Program-made: the position numbers and the translations under genes
Part shown: piece after piece, positions 6,952 to 8,761 of the stretch
Numbering within the stretch: the stretch's first letter is position 1
Layout of the letters: every line of letters begins with the position of its first letter
Notes under the pieces: model-generated
What the model was told of the DNA's origin: nothing
The model's database searches: none
Seen by the model: the letters and a program-made list of their open reading frames with translations, nothing else
Assembly: GCA_934202505.1 (NCBI GenBank)
Contig: CAKPXW010000074.1
Coordinates: 1-8,761, forward strand
Direction: 5' to 3'
DNA length: 8,761 nucleotides
Source of the DNA: an uncultured Bacilli bacterium
GTDB lineage: Bacteria > Bacillota_I > Bacilli_A > RFN20 > CAG-631

Positions 6952-8761
6952 TTAATACCTATCTATATAAAATTTTACAATTAATTCTACACCATTACTA
7001 TTTCCTGAAGCTACAACATAGAAATATGTAGCATCTGTAGATGATGTTCCACCACCATAACTCCAAGTTAAAGTAGTAAAGTTATCAAGTTTAAAATCAT
7101 TGCTAGCACTTAAAGATGTGAATTTTTCATATAATAATTGAATATCCATTCCTTCTTTTAAAACTGATTGATATTCAATACTTTTTAATCTTTGATAATC
7201 ATTTAAATCTGTAGTGTTTTCATAAGCCATTGGTGTATTAGAGTTATTTAATCGATAATAAACAGTAATACCTTTTCTTAATAAATCTTCATAAGCTTGA
7301 TAGTTACACATTCCTTCAGAACCATAAAATGAAGATAAAGTAACTGTGTTATTGTAAAGATATACTTCATTTAATGAAGGTAAATCATTTAAGAAATCAA
7401 ATGTTTCTATGTTATTATCATTTATGTATAAAGTTTTTAAATTTTTCATGTTTTTAAGGTTAGTAATAGTATTAACATCACTAATGCTTGCGTTTGAAAT
7501 ATTTAAAGTTTCTACACTATCCATGGAAGAAATTAAATTTATTTTAGTTGAATTCATAGTAATATTTGATAAATTTAGATAACTACAAGAAGTAAAATAT
7601 TGAATACCATTAATATCGATATTTCCTGTAAGACCAATTTCTGTTATATCTATTTTAATATCAAAATCAAACCAGTCATTAATAATTATTTTATTACTTG
7701 CTGAAGTAATAGTTTCGTCATTATTATTAAGTTTGTTATATAAATAAATAAATAGATTTTCATTTCTTATTGAATTTTCAAGAGTAGTTGATGTTGAATA
7801 CACAAGACCTCCATTAATTGTAAATATACTAGTAGTTAAATCAGTATATACTCTATCTCCATTATCATCAACTTTTTGATAAGTTATCCAAGAAGAAGAG
7901 TTAGTAAATTTATAATTATAGATTAATAATGTATTTAAATCATTTAAAGTAATTTTGCTAGTATCAAAACTAAATTCCCAATATGCTCCTTGATTGTTAG
8001 TAGCAAAATCTACTAAAGAAGTACCATTTAGAAACGTATCAAATGATGAAGCTATTGATATACCATCTTGATATAGACTAGTAAAGTTTTGAATTACATC
8101 ACCATTTTTACTACATAGTTTAACATTTAATGAATCAGGCTTAGATAAAGAAACATTTTCATATTTTATAGTAGTTGATTCGCTTGATGAACTAATATCA
8201 TATTTATATGAGAAATCATAAATAGTAAATGGGGCTTTATTTTCATAACTAAATGGCATTGTGAAAGATTCAACAGATGGGGAAGAAGATACCTTTTGGT
8301 CATATGCTGTATAATATGGTAAGAAATTACTAGATGTGCCACCTGAACCGATAATATAGGTAACATAAAGTTCAACAGTTATTTCAATATTACCATCAAA
8401 TGTAAATTTTACATTTACTGCACTTTCTTTCATACTTTGTGGTTTATCAACTATGATATCTAAATAACCATTTTCTATTTTATAATCGCTTGAGGCCATA
8501 CTATTTTCTTGAATTTGATATTCAATATTAGTAAGTTTATAAGTTTCAGCATAAAGTTTTAATCTACTATCACTATTATTTTTAATATCATCTATTGTAT
8601 ATAGATAAGTAGGTCCTTCAGCTGTATTATATACAATTGAACCACCATATAATAAATTTAAAATTAATCTTGCAACCGTTTCATGTTTTGCAATATAAAT
8701 TGTATACATATTTAATATAACATCTTTTTCTTCATTAGCTGTATTTTTAATAGTTACTTTT
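6952..8761 (-). CDS. Large secreted-type leucine-rich-repeat protein, N terminus outside window
   Basis: At least 602 residues are visible and the frame stays open to the right edge. The ATG at 8709 has no ribosome binding site, and 17 in-frame codons precede it (KVTIKNTANEEKD...), so it is an internal Met. Numbering from that Met: 60-120 looks like an Ig-like or other beta domain (ending DGNIEITVELYVTYI); 130-350 is beta-rich, Ser/Thr/Asn-rich and unrecognised; 350-456 carries about four to five leucine-rich repeats of internalin/BspA style (VETLNISNASIS, LKTLYINDNNIE, LNEVYLYNNTV); 505-585 is a last beta domain ending ELIVKFYIDRY. There is no LPXTG motif or C-terminal hydrophobic anchor, so any anchor must be at the unseen N terminus. 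Three cysteines are visible (C199, C375, C468). It is the first visible gene of an operon with the two YAWF proteins. The likely role is binding or adhesion outside the cell; the ligand is unknown. Confidence 0.85.
   Translation of the reverse strand, partial: KVTIKNTANEEKDVILNMYTIYIAKHETVARLILNLLYGGSIVYNTAEGPTYLYTIDDIKNNSDSRLKLYAETYKLTNIEYQIQENSMASSDYKIENGYLDIIVDKPQSMKESAVNVKFTFDGNIEITVELYVTYIIGSGGTSSNFLPYYTAYDQKVSSSPSVESFTMPFSYENKAPFTIYDFSYKYDISSSSESTTIKYENVSLSKPDSLNVKLCSKNGDVIQNFTSLYQDGISIASSFDTFLNGTSLVDFATNNQGAYWEFSFDTSKITLNDLNTLLIYNYKFTNSSSWITYQKVDDNGDRVYTDLTTSIFTINGGLVYSTSTTLENSIRNENLFIYLYNKLNNNDETITSASNKIIINDWFDFDIKIDITEIGLTGNIDINGIQYFTSCSYLNLSNITMNSTKINLISSMDSVETLNISNASISDVNTITNLKNMKNLKTLYINDNNIETFDFLNDLPSLNEVYLYNNTVTLSSFYGSEGMCNYQAYEDLLRKGITVYYRLNNSNTPMAYENTTDLNDYQRLKSIEYQSVLKEGMDIQLLYEKFTSLSASNDFKLDNFTTLTWSYGGGTSSTDATYFYVVASGNSNGVELIVKFYIDRY
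6958..6964 (-). promoter_or_regulatory. Ribosome binding site of the 6128-6949 gene within the LRR gene
   Basis: AGATAGG encodes the end of the LRR protein's Asp-Arg-Tyr terminus and lies 8 nt before the next ATG. It is a weak match (only AGG pairs well), which fits reliance on coupling from the gene before it. Confidence 0.55.
7342..7590 (-). repeat. Leucine-rich-repeat block inside the 6952-8761 gene
   Basis: Protein-level repeats of about 21-25 residues with the frame L-x-x-L-x-(L/I)-x-x-(N/S)-x-I. Units read SYLNLSNITMN, VETLNISNASIS, LKTLYINDNNIE and LNEVYLYNNTV. A preceding GLTGNIDINGIQYF segment (residues 359-372) looks like a degenerate first unit or cap. The units have diverged in DNA, so this is an old repeat and not a recent expansion. 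Confidence 0.8.

Noticed and set aside
8166..8375. Minus-strand 69-codon open frame
   Set aside because: It is an out-of-frame shadow inside the LRR gene, which has clear protein-level repeats in the main frame.
8707..8709. ATG at 8709 as the start of the LRR gene
   Set aside because: No ribosome binding site precedes it, no signal peptide follows it, and the frame is open through the right edge. It is an internal methionine of a gene cut by the window.
1..8761. Use of TGA as tryptophan (Mycoplasma-type code)
   Set aside because: Tryptophans, such as the WW of ParC and the W of PlsY, use TGG. The 832-codon parC frame has no in-frame TGA, and every visible gene ends in TAA.

Overview
The window is strongly AT-rich, low-GC bacterial DNA. 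It carries a conserved housekeeping locus next to what looks like an accessory cell-surface operon. The topoisomerase IV genes are of the Gram-positive type: ParE has the DADTDGAHIQ signature, and ParC has RYTE and no GyrA box. The divergent plsY–parE–parC arrangement is the one known from Bacillus and its relatives. Tryptophan is read from TGG, and parC is open for 832 codons with no in-frame TGA, so the organism uses the standard bacterial code and not the Mycoplasma/Spiroplasma code. I infer a low-GC Bacilli or Mollicutes-like lineage that keeps TGA as a stop (Acholeplasma-, Erysipelotrichales- or RF39-like). The exact taxon cannot be read from this DNA.

Layout. Positions 1–2496 (minus): parC, missing only its extreme 3' end beyond the left edge. 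Positions 2489–4459 (minus): parE, overlapping parC by 8 bp, so the two subunits are cotranscribed. Positions 4460–4558: a compact divergent control region in which a 12-bp palindrome places a perfect TATAAT on each strand. Positions 4559–5260 (plus): plsY, the membrane acyltransferase that begins phospholipid synthesis. Positions 5266–5299: a perfect 14-bp hairpin flanked by A and T tracts, a shared bidirectional terminator between the convergent plsY and the surface operon.

Positions 5298–8761 (minus) hold three tightly packed genes transcribed leftward: a large leucine-rich-repeat protein whose N terminus lies outside the window, then two related proteins of 273 and 271 residues. Each small protein starts with a single hydrophobic segment ending in a YAWF motif. 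That motif, a following 'MLPGEY'/'MAPSKI' turn, and a beta-rich Asn/Ser/Thr-rich body resemble the SipW-dependent TasA/CalY (camelysin) class of secreted matrix or fibre proteins. The gaps of 2 and 14 nt, with ribosome binding sites in or directly after the preceding stop, mean the three proteins are made together. The most interesting hypothesis here is that they form one extracellular assembly: an LRR adhesin plus two fibre-like subunits. This rests on motif reading only.

No tRNA, rRNA, CRISPR array, insertion sequence or other mobile element was seen. No gene-free stretch exceeds about 100 bases.
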